Shown here: positions 8,571-18,146 of the stretch, piece by piece
Layout: each line of letters begins with the position of its first letter
How positions within the stretch are numbered: position 1 is the first letter of the stretch
Assembly: GCF_001274635.1 (NCBI RefSeq)
Contig: NZ_LBGV01000001.1
Location: 806,001 to 870,000 of the forward strand
DNA length: 64,000 nucleotides
Reading direction: 5' to 3'
Source: Persicobacter sp. CCB-QB2
GTDB lineage: Bacteria > Bacteroidota > Bacteroidia > Cytophagales > Cyclobacteriaceae
The notes under the pieces: generated by a model
What the model was told of the DNA's origin: nothing
The model's input: the letters and a program-made list of their open reading frames with translations, nothing else
Database searches by the model: none
Position numbers and translations under genes: made by a program

Positions 8571-10139
8571 ATGAAAAAGGTAAATTTATTATATATCCTA
8601 CTATTCCTTTCCTTCAGTGCCTGTACTGGCTGGCTGGAGGAAATTCCAAAGTCATCCATTACCGGTGATAAGCATTTTTCCACCTATAGTGGAATCCTGG
8701 ACGGCCTTGCCGGCACCTATGATGGCTTAAGGTCGATTTACGGGCAACAGGAAGGTTTTATGGTCACTACTCCAGGGACGGATATTTTCACCCACGGGAG
8801 TGAGGGAGGCTCCGAAATGGATACTTATGATGCGCGTTTGAATCCGCAGATGGGGAATTTCCGACACATCTGGAATACTATGTACGATAATATTAATCAT
8901 TGTAATGCGATGATTGAGCGCTCAGCTTTGTTAACTGATGCGACAGCAGAGCAGATTGAGCAAGTGCAGGCGGAAGCATATGTGATACGCGCCATGTGCT
9001 ATTGGTGGCTGACCCAGCAGTACGGGGACGTGCCCTTCAGAATAACGGAAACCAAAGAGATTTCCACAGAGGCTACCCGTGAATCGGTTGAAGTGATTTT
9101 GAATCAAATGGTGAAAGACCTGGAGTGGGCGATAGGCGTTTTGCCTTCCCATTCCGCTCAGGAATTGGGGAAATTCACCAAGGGGGCTGCGCAGCATCTG
9201 TTGGCGAAGATTCATTTGATTATGGCTTATCAATATCAGCAGACGGCCTCCTATGTGGCAGCTGAGGAACTTGCAAAAGCGGTAATCAATTCGGGAGAAT
9301 ACCATTTAGAAGAATATGCCGCTATTTTCGATTACGATAATCAGCGCAATGGGGAGGTCGTGTTTGCCGTTCAATTTATCAATAATCCGCAGTTTAACCG
9401 TAGCGGTAACCGTGGCCATTTATACTTTACTCCGGTATATGATAAATTCCCCGGCTTGATGCGTGATTTGCATCAGGGAGGTCGTCCATGGAGTCGTTTT
9501 GCGCCCACGAAGTTTTATAGGGAATTGTTTGATGCGAATGATGCTCGTTTTGATGTCACTTTCCGTCGTATGTGGTATTATAATACCGAGGCCGGCTTGC
9601 CGGATGGGAAAGCCATCGGCGATGAGGCTGAATGGGATTATCTGGATGGAAGCACCGATGTGATAGCGCCGAATGAAGGCCTGATGCACTGGGGTATAAA
9701 AAAGCATGATGACCATACCCGTGCAAGCTTCCAGGACACGAACGGCTTCCGTGATTATTTTGTCTTCCGCCTGGGCGAAACCTATCTGATTTTGGCGGAG
9801 GCGCTTTCTGAGCAGGGGAAAACAGCTGAAGCGGCTGAAGTACTGAAACAACTGAGAGCTTTCCGTACCGTGGAGGGAGGAAGTATTCCGGAGGTGCAGG
9901 CCTGGGATATTGACCTGGATTATATTCTAGATGAAAGAGCACGTGAATTGGGTGGAGAAATGCACCGTTGGATGGACTTGGTCAGAACAGATCGTTTGAT
10001 TACCAATGTGAAAAAACATAACGAAAATGCGGCGCAATTCATTCAGGATTACCACGCCCTGCGCCCGATTCCACAAACTGAAATAGATTTGGTAACCACA
10101 GAAGGTTACGAGCAAAATCCGGGTTACCCGAAAAACTAA
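8571..10139 (+). CDS. RagB/SusD-family surface nutrient-binding lipoprotein
   Basis: A 522-residue lipoprotein. The signal peptide ends at the lipobox LSFSAC (Cys around 18). The family's tetratricopeptide-like fold is indicated by repeated helical segments, including ENIN-type helices such as HIWNTMYDNINHCNAMIE and AYVIRAMCYWWLTQQYGDVPF. The C-terminal part has the SusD signature LGETYLILAEALSEQGKTAEA, ILDERARELGGEMHRWMDLVR and LRPIPQTEIDL. It caps the SusC barrel on the cell surface and captures ligand. Only 20 bases separate it from susC and two bases from the next gene, so all are one operon. Confidence 0.95.
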   Translation: MKKVNLLYILLFLSFSACTGWLEEIPKSSITGDKHFSTYSGILDGLAGTYDGLRSIYGQQEGFMVTTPGTDIFTHGSEGGSEMDTYDARLNPQMGNFRHIWNTMYDNINHCNAMIERSALLTDATAEQIEQVQAEAYVIRAMCYWWLTQQYGDVPFRITETKEISTEATRESVEVILNQMVKDLEWAIGVLPSHSAQELGKFTKGAAQHLLAKIHLIMAYQYQQTASYVAAEELAKAVINSGEYHLEEYAAIFDYDNQRNGEVVFAVQFINNPQFNRSGNRGHLYFTPVYDKFPGLMRDLHQGGRPWSRFAPTKFYRELFDANDARFDVTFRRMWYYNTEAGLPDGKAIGDEAEWDYLDGSTDVIAPNEGLMHWGIKKHDDHTRASFQDTNGFRDYFVFRLGETYLILAEALSEQGKTAEAAEVLKQLRAFRTVEGGSIPEVQAWDIDLDYILDERARELGGEMHRWMDLVRTDRLITNVKKHNENAAQFIQDYHALRPIPQTEIDLVTTEGYEQNPGYPKN

Positions 10140-10141
10140 TC

Positions 10142-11119
10142 ATGAAAAAAATTCTTTTATCTCTTGTAGTTGCCGGCTTGTTTTTTCAGGCCTGTGACTC
10201 TCAAAAGGCGAGTGTTCAGGAGCAAACCTCGCCCAAAAATGCAGAAAATAAGAAAGCCGTCGCAAAGGCTGAGGCTTTGAAAAAGTACCAGGCGGCATTC
10301 GATCGGTTAAATCAAAAACCTGTATGTGAACAGGGGCTTGATCAAGTGCGTGAAATATTCGGAAATCCGGAAGGCCGGGTGTTGGTCGCCGCCCACCGTG
10401 GAGACCATATGGAAATGCCGGAAAACTCCCTGCCTTCCTTTGAGCATTCCGTGAAATACGGCACCGACATTATTGAGTTGGATATCAGAAACTCAAAAGA
10501 AGATTCTCTGATGGTGATCCATGATGGTACCGTGAACCGAACCACCAATGGGGAGGGGAAGGTGTCAGAGATGAGCTATGAACAGTTACGCGCTTTAAAG
10601 CTGATTGATGAATTTACAGGTAAGAACACGGATTTGTATATTCCCACCCTTTATGAATCCCTGAAAGCCATGAAGGGGAAGATCGTGATTGATTTGGATA
10701 TCAAATGTGATAACATTGAAGCAATTCATGCCACAGTGGGAGCTTTGGAAATGTTTGATCAGTGTTTGTTCTTCTGCGATGAAGCAGACATGGATTATGT
10801 GCTGGGCAGAACACCGGAGGCACTGGTGATGCCTCGTGCCCGTTCCATGGAAAGTCTGGAACACTTGATGGAAAAGTACAATCCGGCTATTATTCATATT
10901 GATGATTCCAATTTTGAGGTGAGTGAGGCAGTACGGTATATCAAATCTATGAGAGCGGACTGTCGGGTTTGGGCCAATGCTTTGGGCAAGTATGACCGTG
11001 CGGCTATTGAGGGGAATGATGCGGGCATTTTGAAGCTGATGGAGCAGGGGATAGATGTAGTACAAACCGACTTGCCACGTTATGTGCAGTATTTGGTATG
11101 TAAGGAAGCCTCTTATTAA
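10142..11119 (+). CDS. glycerophosphodiester phosphodiesterase lipoprotein
   Basis: A 325-residue GDPD-family enzyme with a lipoprotein signal (VAGLFFQAC, Cys about 18), so it is probably membrane-anchored outside the cytoplasm. The TIM-barrel motifs are clear: VAAHRGD near residue 83, ENSLPSFEHSVKYGTDIIELDIR with catalytic and metal-binding Glu/Asp, and VIHDGTVNRTTNGEG carrying the second His. Enzymes of this family hydrolyse glycerophosphodiesters to glycerol-3-phosphate and an alcohol. Its position directly after SusD makes it the processing enzyme for what the SusCD pair binds. A second, related enzyme follows immediately. Confidence 0.93.
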   Translation: MKKILLSLVVAGLFFQACDSQKASVQEQTSPKNAENKKAVAKAEALKKYQAAFDRLNQKPVCEQGLDQVREIFGNPEGRVLVAAHRGDHMEMPENSLPSFEHSVKYGTDIIELDIRNSKEDSLMVIHDGTVNRTTNGEGKVSEMSYEQLRALKLIDEFTGKNTDLYIPTLYESLKAMKGKIVIDLDIKCDNIEAIHATVGALEMFDQCLFFCDEADMDYVLGRTPEALVMPRARSMESLEHLMEKYNPAIIHIDDSNFEVSEAVRYIKSMRADCRVWANALGKYDRAAIEGNDAGILKLMEQGIDVVQTDLPRYVQYLVCKEASY

Positions 11120-11121
11120 AG

Positions 11122-12029
11122 ATGAAAATTAAGCTGACTCGATTTTTATTGATCCTTTCCCTTCTTGTTTTTCAAGGGGGAAGGTTTTTTCTCAGGCGAT
11201 TCAACCCATCCTGGAGAAATTTCATAAGACGGGAGAGGGGCAAGTGATGGTCATGGCGCACCGGCAGGACTGGAACCATTTTCCGGAAAATTCTCTGGAA
11301 GCCCTAGAAGGAAGCATTGCGCAGGGAGTGGACATCGTGGAAATTGATATTCGCAAAACCAAAGATGGCCAACTGATCGTGATGCATGATCATACCGTAG
11401 ATCGTACCACCAATGGGCAAGGTGCAATAGCAGAGCTTGACTGGCTAGAAATTGAAAAATTACAACTTCGAGATAAGGAGGGAAATCTTACCTCCTACAA
11501 AGTACCGACCTTCAAGGAATATATGCAGGCGGCTAATGGGAAGATCATGGTAAATCTGGATATCAAGATTGACCCATTAGAAAATTTTTCTGCCATGTAT
11601 CAGGTGCTGGAAGCCACTGAAACCCTGGATCAGACTTTCTGGGTCTTTGATGCGTCCTATCAGGCGGTGAAAGATACTCTGCAAAAATACCCCGGGGCCA
11701 TCATGTGTCCAAAGATTGGTTCTCATCAGCAAGACCCCGTGGGGGAATACTATGCCTATGTGGACAATATGGAATTACAAACGCTTTTCTTTCGCTTCAA
11801 AACGGAGCAGGATACTTTATGGACCGTCGTGGAGGATGCTTTGAATCGGGGGATCAAAACCTATTGCCATACGCTTTGGGAAGGGAGTTCTGCTGCCGGA
11901 CATTCCGATTATAAAAGCAAGGATGATCCGGATTTCAGTTGGGGTTGGCTGATCGACCAGGGCATGGAGATTATCATGACAGATGAAACGGAAGCGTTGA
12001 TCAGGTATTTAGAAATAAGGAATCAATAG
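11122..12029 (+). CDS. second glycerophosphodiester phosphodiesterase, reading frame broken after the signal peptide
   Basis: The signal peptide MKIKLTRFLLILSLLVFQGG starts three bases after the previous stop. The mature enzyme (SQAIQPILEKF, then MAHRQDWNHFPENSLEALEGS, IVEIDIRKTKDGQLIVMHDHTVDRTTNGQG) continues in a different frame. Adding one G to the five-G run at 11176-11180 joins them as LVFQGGKVFSQAIQP, a sensible signal-peptidase site, and gives ~302 residues. The catalytic GDPD motifs (HR, ENS, EIDIR, HDHTVDRTTNG) are all present, so the enzyme should be active if the break is a sequence error. Otherwise a GTG at 11244 could give a cytoplasmic form. It lacks a lipobox, unlike its neighbour, so it is probably a soluble periplasmic enzyme. 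Confidence 0.85.
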
Positions 12030-12673
12030 ATGGGGATTTGATAGTTTCTGTTTGAATTGTTGGAGAAGGTGGCCTGTTGGCTGCCTTTTTTTATGAGAAA
12101 GGTTTCTTATCAGTGGAGATAACTTTTTTCGACAACCTTGAAAGCCTTTGTTGATTGTTATTGTAGGGAATTTGATACAAACAGCTGCAATAGGCTTTAA
12201 ATTTGGGCTATTTTGGGGTGCTGTATTTTCTTTAGTTGTTATATTTTGAGGTTGGTTATTAATCTCTTAAGTGATGTTCTTCTGCGTTTTTCACGATATT
12301 GTAATGCATACTTTCGTTAATTGAGTTTTAATATTTTGTAGTGTAGGATAGTGGTTTTTATGTTTTATTCTTTAGGCCGGTTTTTCCGCAACTTTGTTTA
12401 ATGAGCCCGGCGTGGTTTTCAATTTAGCTATGTTTAATGGCTGGGTTGAAAGTTGTTTTAGAAATCCTCATCTTCTGGTACTTTATGTATTGCTTTTTAT
12501 TTATTGACCAACAAATTCAGCGCAGAAAGCTGTTTGTTGACTGAGGAGTGTTACTATAGGTTTGTGTATTTTATCTGTTTATTATTGTAATAACTGATTA
12601 ATGGTTTTGATGCGAGATGCTTTTATTTTATAATTGCATGAAAATATTTTATTGTAAATAATTATTTATTTTT
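12030..12673. other. AT-rich intergenic stretch
   Basis: The terminator of the phosphodiesterase operon lies near the left end. The remaining ~580 bases are AT-rich with no coding frame and no copy of the dispersed repeats. They presumably hold the promoter of the lipoprotein operon to the right. Confidence 0.5.
12066..12092 (+). terminator. rho-independent terminator after the phosphodiesterase operon
   Basis: An imperfect hairpin, AAGGTGGCC / GGCTGCCTT with a short loop, is followed by a run of seven T. It lies about 37 bases after the second phosphodiesterase stop. Confidence 0.6.
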
Positions 12674-14332
12674 ATGAATTTATCGCGATTGATTTTGCTG
12701 CTGTCAGTTGGTTTTTTGATCTTATTTACTGCATGTAAGCCGGATGATCCGGTTGAGGATCAGGGCTCTTCTATCGAGGATGTTATTGGGGATGGGAAGG
12801 TGGAGAGTTACAGGTTGAGTGCTGATGGTTTATCTTTGGAAATTGTTTTTGAGAATGGGCAAACGGCCACAATCAACTTTCCGGAATCCATTCAAGGAGA
12901 AGATGGGCAAGATGGAGTGGGAATTGAAGATATAACTTTTGATCCTTTAACAAATGAATTGAAGATTTTCTTAACTAATGGGGTGGAGTACATTTTCGTA
13001 TTGGAAATAAATGGTGAAGGAGGGATGGATCCCATTTTTTCGGATGTGAATGGAAAATATTTTGTAAAGGACTTGAAGGTCGGGGCCCTGGACTTAGTAA
13101 ATATTACCTACACTAATGATTTTCAGGTCAAGGACATTCGGAAATATGATGTAGTGGATGGTCAAAAAGTCAAATCAAGTGAAATAATAAAACAATTTAA
13201 TGCTCAGGGGCAAATTAGCCAAGTTACGAATCGAGAGTTTGTGACCAAAAGTGGACCTGATTATTATAACCCGTATTATAGCGGTAGCATTAATTATTGT
13301 TGTGAAGCTTACTCTTTGGAATACCAGGGTAGCTATTATTTGAATGGGGATGTTTTGGGAATATATAGATATCAAAGTGATGATCAATTTGTGTATGCAA
13401 GTTATAATTATTATTCTTATTACTATGGTGATTATGAGGTTGATGTGATCAAAGTGTTTGAGGTGAGTGAAGATGATTATAATAATGGAGAATGGGCGGA
13501 TAAAAATCAGTTTTATCTAAAAGTAGCTGAGAATTTCGGTGTGTTTTATGAAAGGGAATTGGTTGAATTCGTGAATAAGGACGGGGTTTCTTCGGTGGTT
13601 TTGGTTTATTTGGTTAGGCAAGGGGTAATTCGGGCAGAAAATCCAGAGCTTGGGAGTTTGAAGTTGGAGCAGAATTCATTTATGTCTTACCTAAGCAATG
13701 GTAAGTTAGATAAGGTTTATGCTAGTGATACGGATGATCTTGCCGACGCCAAAGAATATAGTCAGCATTTTTATAATACTGCAGGAGAATTAATCAAGGT
13801 AGAGTACTATCATAAAAATGCTCAGGGAGAGTTTGTAAAGGATCCGGCATACACCACTTTAGAATATTCAGGAGGGGTAGTTGTTGCTATGTATCGCCAT
13901 GAGGGAGGGGAATCTCAAATGGAAGGCAAAGTATATTATGATGATGAGGAGGAGCGCAATCCTGTGGATATTTGGTTTTGGGAGCCAGCCAAATATGATT
14001 ACGATTTCGTGTTTGATTTTGAAACTGGTGATTATGTTTGGGATAAAATTATAATTGAAGAAGCGGGTTTAAAACATCAAGTTACGGTCGAGTATAATTA
14101 TGAGATGAAAAACTTTTTTGGAAATTCTATAGAAGCATTAGCTCCTGAATTGCGCGATTTTAAAATAAATAGAGCGGTAAGAAGAATTTCTGATCCAAAT
14201 GGATTGAATTCAAGTACTATGGACTATCAGCATTTTAATATCGGGGGGTATCCGGAGACTGTCACTCTGCGATTGAACGAGGCAGGAGAGTTTATACTTT
14301 TTGAAGCTGCTATAGATTATCATAAAAAATAG
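12674..14332 (+). CDS. surface lipoprotein of unknown function
   Basis: A 552-residue lipoprotein. The signal peptide ends at the lipobox ILFTAC (Cys about 20), followed by KPDDP, a charged linker favouring surface export. An N-terminal domain (about 30-120) contains a short collagen-like GEDGQDGVG segment between two beta-rich repeats (YRLSADGLSLEIVFENGQ and ITFDPLTNELKIFLTNG). That layout resembles the leading domain of several Bacteroidota surface glycan proteins. The remainder is rich in Tyr, Asp and beta-strand patterns and matches nothing I recognise. It is followed 12 bases later by a terminator hairpin and then by a TonB receptor, so it may be a surface partner of that receptor. Confidence 0.75.
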   Translation: MNLSRLILLLSVGFLILFTACKPDDPVEDQGSSIEDVIGDGKVESYRLSADGLSLEIVFENGQTATINFPESIQGEDGQDGVGIEDITFDPLTNELKIFLTNGVEYIFVLEINGEGGMDPIFSDVNGKYFVKDLKVGALDLVNITYTNDFQVKDIRKYDVVDGQKVKSSEIIKQFNAQGQISQVTNREFVTKSGPDYYNPYYSGSINYCCEAYSLEYQGSYYLNGDVLGIYRYQSDDQFVYASYNYYSYYYGDYEVDVIKVFEVSEDDYNNGEWADKNQFYLKVAENFGVFYERELVEFVNKDGVSSVVLVYLVRQGVIRAENPELGSLKLEQNSFMSYLSNGKLDKVYASDTDDLADAKEYSQHFYNTAGELIKVEYYHKNAQGEFVKDPAYTTLEYSGGVVVAMYRHEGGESQMEGKVYYDDEEERNPVDIWFWEPAKYDYDFVFDFETGDYVWDKIIIEEAGLKHQVTVEYNYEMKNFFGNSIEALAPELRDFKINRAVRRISDPNGLNSSTMDYQHFNIGGYPETVTLRLNEAGEFILFEAAIDYHKK

Positions 14333-14344
14333 AATTAACAATAA

Positions 14345-14368
14345 GTGAGGAGTTTCTCCTCACTTTTT
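14345..14368 (+). terminator. rho-independent terminator between lipoprotein and TonB receptor genes
   Basis: A perfect eight-pair hairpin GTGAGGAG / CTCCTCAC with a three-base loop is followed by five T, ending only three bases before the ATG of the next gene. It overlaps the region an in-frame GTG start would use and so argues for the ATG at 14372. It may act as a partial terminator lowering expression of the receptor relative to the lipoprotein. Confidence 0.75.
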
Positions 14369-14371
14369 CTT

Positions 14372-16624
14372 ATGAAGGGCAGATTTTTATTTTTGGTTTG
14401 TTTCATGAATGTTTTTCAAACTTGGGCTCAGGTAACGCTTCACTTAATTGATGGTCAGGGTCTTGATCCGATAGATGCTTCATTGATTCTTATTAATGAT
14501 CGACCTTATTTGTTGAATGAACAGGGGGCGGTAAAAGTTTTTTCTCCAAAATCAGTTGATAGTCTTTGTGTTGAAGTAAGTGGTTATCAGCCTCGATTGG
14601 TCATGCTTCCTGATGAGGGAGAAATGGTTTTAGAATTAATTCCTATTACTTATAATTTGAAGGAGTTTGTTTTGGAGGGCAATCACAATGAAGTTGTGGG
14701 GCAAGTTGAAATTTTTTCAACGGAAAGTTTGTCGAACCTTGCCCCACAATTTATGGGTGAGTTTAATATTGAAAGAAGCCTTCAAAGTCTTCCTGGGGTA
14801 ATGCAAACTGGGGATCATCAGAGTGGTATGTATATTCGTGGCGGGCATAGAAGCGAAAGTATGAGTTACTTAAATGATGTGCCTTTATTGTTTACCAATC
14901 ATTTTTTTGGGATTAGTGGTCCTCTGCATGCTCAAATGGTAGAGGCCGTATATTTGTATAAGGATTACTTCCCCATGGCATATGATGGTGTAAGTTCCGG
15001 ATTTTTAAATATTGATACATTTCAGGCTGTTGATGACAGGCAAGAGGTTTCAGCAGGGGTGGGAATTATTTCTTCAGATATTTATTTGAAAATACCTTTG
15101 ATCAATGATCGATTGAATTTAAGTGTTGGTGGGCGACGGACTTATTATGATCTAATTGCCAATTTTTATAATCAACAAAATAGCAATCATATTCATTTAC
15201 CTGATTATCGATTTTATGATTTTGATATTAATCTAAGTTGGAATATTAAAACCGATCAATTTTTCCATATTAATTATTTAAATAGTCGGGATGATTTATT
15301 TGCTGATTTTGGTTCCCGAATTCTTTCTGGTCAATGGTCCGGGCACCATTTTAGTGCGCAGTGGTTGAAATCATATAGTAATCAAAGGACATTAACTTTT
15401 ATCACAGGTTTTAATTTAAATAAATTTAACCACACTTTTGATTTCCTTGGAAAAGAAAGGGTGGAAATGGAGAATGGATTGGATTTTGTAAGTCATAAAA
15501 TTAAGTATGAGGAGATTTTAAATCGGTTTTGGAAGTATGAAGCTGGGATTGATTTCGTAACTGAGGGAGGTGTTCAGAACCTAAAATCGACAAGCGATGA
15601 AATAGAGGATGGTGATGATGTCAGGGCCTATGAAGCATTGGGAATTAGGCTGGATGCTTATTTGGAATCTACCTTATTGATTACAAATTGGCTCAATACA
15701 GATTTGGCTTTGCGTTATGGGTGGTTTGCCACCAAAGAGAAAGCGTATAATTTACCAAGTATTAGATTTAGAACTACTTTGGATGCAAGTGACCGGATCC
15801 AGTTTTACCTTTCCTATATGCAGTCTTGGCAGCACAGGCATGTGATTCCGGGAGTAGGGATGGATTTACCGATGGATCAATGGTTTTTTTCAGATAAATT
15901 CATTAATCCGATTTTTGCTCAGCATTATAATTTTTCTTTTAAGTATCAGTGGTTGAAGTGTTTAAGGTCTTCTTTGAATTTTTTCTTTATTGATAAGCAT
16001 AATATTTCGGATACTAAGTCTGGTTTGTATGCCGGAGGGATTCGATGGCAAGATGCAGTAGCCCAAGGAGATGAGGTTAATTATGGTTTAGAAAGTCAGC
16101 AGGATTTGCATATAGCGAATTTGGAATTAAAACTTAGCTACACTTATTTGTTCTCCGAAAGGAAAATTGAGGGTATTAATCAAGGGCATTCCTATAGGAA
16201 TGGTTATAGTCCTCAGCATCAGTTAAATATTAATGGGCAGTATCAGTTGAATAAGAATTGGTCTTTTGGTGCCTTATGGTTCCTTTCCACTGGCCAAAAA
16301 ATCACCTTGCCTGAATCATTTACGTTAATTCAGGGGCTACCGGGCGGCCACCCCTCTTATGATTTTGTTCCAATATATGGAGAAAGAAATAATTTTGATT
16401 TACCTATCTCTCATCGTCTAGATATTAGTATTGATTATTCTAAAAAGAGGAGATGGGGTGATTATACTATATCACTTAGTGTTTTTAATGTTTATAATCA
16501 GGCTAATCCATATTTCATTAATTTGGAGTTAATTACTTTTGAAGATCGACCATCAGTAGTGGGAGCAAAAACAGAAAGTTTATTACCGATAATGCCTTCT
16601 TTATCGTATCGTGTTAAATTTTGA
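14372..16624 (+). CDS. TonB-dependent receptor
   Basis: About 750 residues. The signal peptide MKGRFLFLVCFMNVFQTWAQ is followed by a degenerate carboxypeptidase-regulatory-like domain (about 21-95), then a plug domain with RSLQSLPGVMQTGDHQSGMY and IRGGHRSESMSYLNDVPLL. The rest is a 22-strand-type barrel rich in aromatic residues, ending SLSYRVKF. It lacks the SusC box and has no SusD neighbour. Receptors of this type followed by a DUF4249 lipoprotein, as here, are a recurrent Bacteroidota pair of unknown substrate. The stop overlaps the next gene's start region. A GTG start at 14345 is rejected because it falls in a terminator hairpin. Confidence 0.88.
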   Translation: MKGRFLFLVCFMNVFQTWAQVTLHLIDGQGLDPIDASLILINDRPYLLNEQGAVKVFSPKSVDSLCVEVSGYQPRLVMLPDEGEMVLELIPITYNLKEFVLEGNHNEVVGQVEIFSTESLSNLAPQFMGEFNIERSLQSLPGVMQTGDHQSGMYIRGGHRSESMSYLNDVPLLFTNHFFGISGPLHAQMVEAVYLYKDYFPMAYDGVSSGFLNIDTFQAVDDRQEVSAGVGIISSDIYLKIPLINDRLNLSVGGRRTYYDLIANFYNQQNSNHIHLPDYRFYDFDINLSWNIKTDQFFHINYLNSRDDLFADFGSRILSGQWSGHHFSAQWLKSYSNQRTLTFITGFNLNKFNHTFDFLGKERVEMENGLDFVSHKIKYEEILNRFWKYEAGIDFVTEGGVQNLKSTSDEIEDGDDVRAYEALGIRLDAYLESTLLITNWLNTDLALRYGWFATKEKAYNLPSIRFRTTLDASDRIQFYLSYMQSWQHRHVIPGVGMDLPMDQWFFSDKFINPIFAQHYNFSFKYQWLKCLRSSLNFFFIDKHNISDTKSGLYAGGIRWQDAVAQGDEVNYGLESQQDLHIANLELKLSYTYLFSERKIEGINQGHSYRNGYSPQHQLNINGQYQLNKNWSFGALWFLSTGQKITLPESFTLIQGLPGGHPSYDFVPIYGERNNFDLPISHRLDISIDYSKKRRWGDYTISLSVFNVYNQANPYFINLELITFEDRPSVVGAKTESLLPIMPSLSYRVKF

Positions 16625-16625
16625 T

Positions 16626-17411
16626 ATGGGGAAAAAATTTGTAATCATTATTTTAGTTGTTTTCTTAGGTTGTAAGCCAGTGGATAGCTGGTATATGATT
16701 CCGATCGAAGGATATGCTCCGTATTTTGTAGAAGCTTATATGGAGCATGGATCCCCATTGGAGTTTACTTTATTTGAAAGCCAGCCATTAAAAGATTCTT
16801 TATTATTAAAACCGGTCTGGAATGCGAATGCTTTATTAATGGATGAGTTGGGGAACCAATATGAGTTAGAAAATTTGTTTTATCGCAGAGGGGAAGATGG
16901 AAGGGTGGTTAATTATGTTTATGTTGATAGTATTGATTGGGAAGCTCAGGCATTTGAATTACAATTTACATTGACCGATGGGACAATTTTGGCTAGTCAA
17001 ACCAGAGCAATTAAGCCCCCCGATTTGATTGCTTTTGGTAATGATGTAAGTCGGCTCTGGCTAAGCTTTAACCATCAGGATGATGATGATTATTATCGTT
17101 TGGTAACGGATTATTATATCAATGGAGAGCGTAATTATCAAAAATCTCAAACTTACGAACTGTTGAAACAAGGAGAGGAGAGTTGGACTATAGCATTTAA
17201 TCATCCTACCACCATAGAATATGACTCCATGGTGGTTCATTATTATAAATATACTGAAGATGCTTATCGGTTTTTCGAGTCAGTACGAAAGGCCAAAGTA
17301 GGAATTGTTGATCCTACGAGCCCGGCAGTTCCTATTCTTTCTAATATTGAGGGAGGTTCGGGTATATTCTCCTACGTTTGGCATGATACCATCCATATTA
17401 GGCGTAATTGA
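16626..17411 (+). CDS. DUF4249-type lipoprotein
   Basis: About 261 residues. The signal peptide MGKKFVIIILVVFLGC gives a lipidated Cys near residue 16. The body has the DUF4249 pattern: an early VEAYMEHGSPLEFTLFESQPLKDS strand pair, a NALLMDELGNQYELENL segment corresponding to the family's variable loop domain, and a C-terminal Ig-like half ending IEGGSGIFSYVWHDTIHI. The start lies one base after the TonB receptor stop, so the two are translationally close. Proteins of this family are outer-membrane lipoproteins found with TonB receptors and are thought to act as binding partners; the ligand is unknown. Confidence 0.75.
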   Translation: MGKKFVIIILVVFLGCKPVDSWYMIPIEGYAPYFVEAYMEHGSPLEFTLFESQPLKDSLLLKPVWNANALLMDELGNQYELENLFYRRGEDGRVVNYVYVDSIDWEAQAFELQFTLTDGTILASQTRAIKPPDLIAFGNDVSRLWLSFNHQDDDDYYRLVTDYYINGERNYQKSQTYELLKQGEESWTIAFNHPTTIEYDSMVVHYYKYTEDAYRFFESVRKAKVGIVDPTSPAVPILSNIEGGSGIFSYVWHDTIHIRRN

Positions 17412-17777
17412 GCAGAGGATTTAACCCAAATTATTCACCGCTAGATTGATGGGGGCTTAAGAGGTTTGTTTTTTAGTGTTTTATAGTTAGCTGGCTGTTT
17501 TTTTCTTCATAGCCCAAATTTGGGCGAGTTTCCTTTCTCCTCATTCATCTACTTTGTTGAAAAAACATAAAATAGGAGACTATTCCCTTTTTTCCGCCTT
17601 GCAGCTAACCGAGGGTTTAAGTATGTATGATTTGGGTTAAATCCGCCTCCACCCTGAATGGCGAGGTTTTTATTGCCAATTCACGGCTCTGTGGTATCCA
17701 TAATTTTGAGCCAGTTATGATTTGCTTTATGGCAGGTCGTCATTGGTTGATGGCCTGCTTAGATCTGTTGAGGTGGC
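17412..17777. other. intergenic stretch holding an M1 repeat
   Basis: The first 229 bases after the DUF4249 stop are an M1 element, listed separately. The remaining ~135 bases before the end of the minus-strand membrane gene show no feature. Confidence 0.5.
17421..17640 (+). repeat. M1 dispersed element, full copy with terminal inverted repeats
   Basis: A 220-base non-coding element. The left end GGATTTAACCCAAAT (from 17418) is a perfect inverted match to the right end ATTTGGGTTAAATCC, with TTAA at both borders. Inside are the palindrome AGCCCAAATTTGGGC, a CTTTCTCCTCATTCATC block, an AAATAGGAGACTATTCC block and TTTTTTCCGCCTTGCAGCTA. It starts 10 bases after a stop codon. Confidence 0.85.
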
Positions 17778-18146
17778 TTAATGCTGTCCCTGTACCTTAT
17801 TTTTAGGTTTTTTTTTCAAGACGAGTAAAATGACCATTAGTCCTCCGCCAGCAATCGCTATTCCAGGTAGGGCGGCCATCATTGCGGTGGCTGAGAAAAA
17901 TAATTCATAGGATTCCTCATTCGGGGCACCAGTAGGGTATGCCGCTGTAATTTTCCCGATGCTCAACAACCAGCTAACGCCCACTAGAAAGAAGCCTGTG
18001 ATCCACCATTTTCTCCGCACGCTTTTGGGGTAATTTGTTTTTCTGAATATTAAACGGGAAACAAAGGTAAGCGCGATTCCGCCGACGATGCTGATGAGGA
18101 AAGCAAATGCGGCGATTAAAAAAGTAAATACCCCTATCATTAGCAA
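17778..18146 (-). CDS. small integral membrane protein of unknown function
   Basis: A 122-residue protein with four hydrophobic segments at about 4-32 (TFLIAAFAFLISIVGGIALTF), 46-66 (WWITGFFLVGVSWLLSIG), 80-97 and 95-112 (LPGIAIAGGGLMVILLVL), the last two nearly continuous. It has a positively charged loop (RKTNYPKSVRRKW) and tail (KKKPKNK). I do not recognise a family. It stands alone on the minus strand between an M1 repeat and a REP-like element, in good codon context, and is probably real. Confidence 0.65.
   Translation of the reverse strand: MLMIGVFTFLIAAFAFLISIVGGIALTFVSRLIFRKTNYPKSVRRKWWITGFFLVGVSWLLSIGKITAAYPTGAPNEESYELFFSATAMMAALPGIAIAGGGLMVILLVLKKKPKNKVQGQH

Noticed and set aside
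11176-11190. Programmed -1 frameshift in the second phosphodiesterase
   Set aside because: No canonical slippery heptamer plus downstream structure is evident, and ten other genes or sites show the same one-base loss, so an error in the sequence is more likely.
12180-12220. Possible ninth M1 copy around AAATTTGGGCTATTTT
   Set aside because: Only a dozen bases match; none of the other M1 blocks or ends are present.
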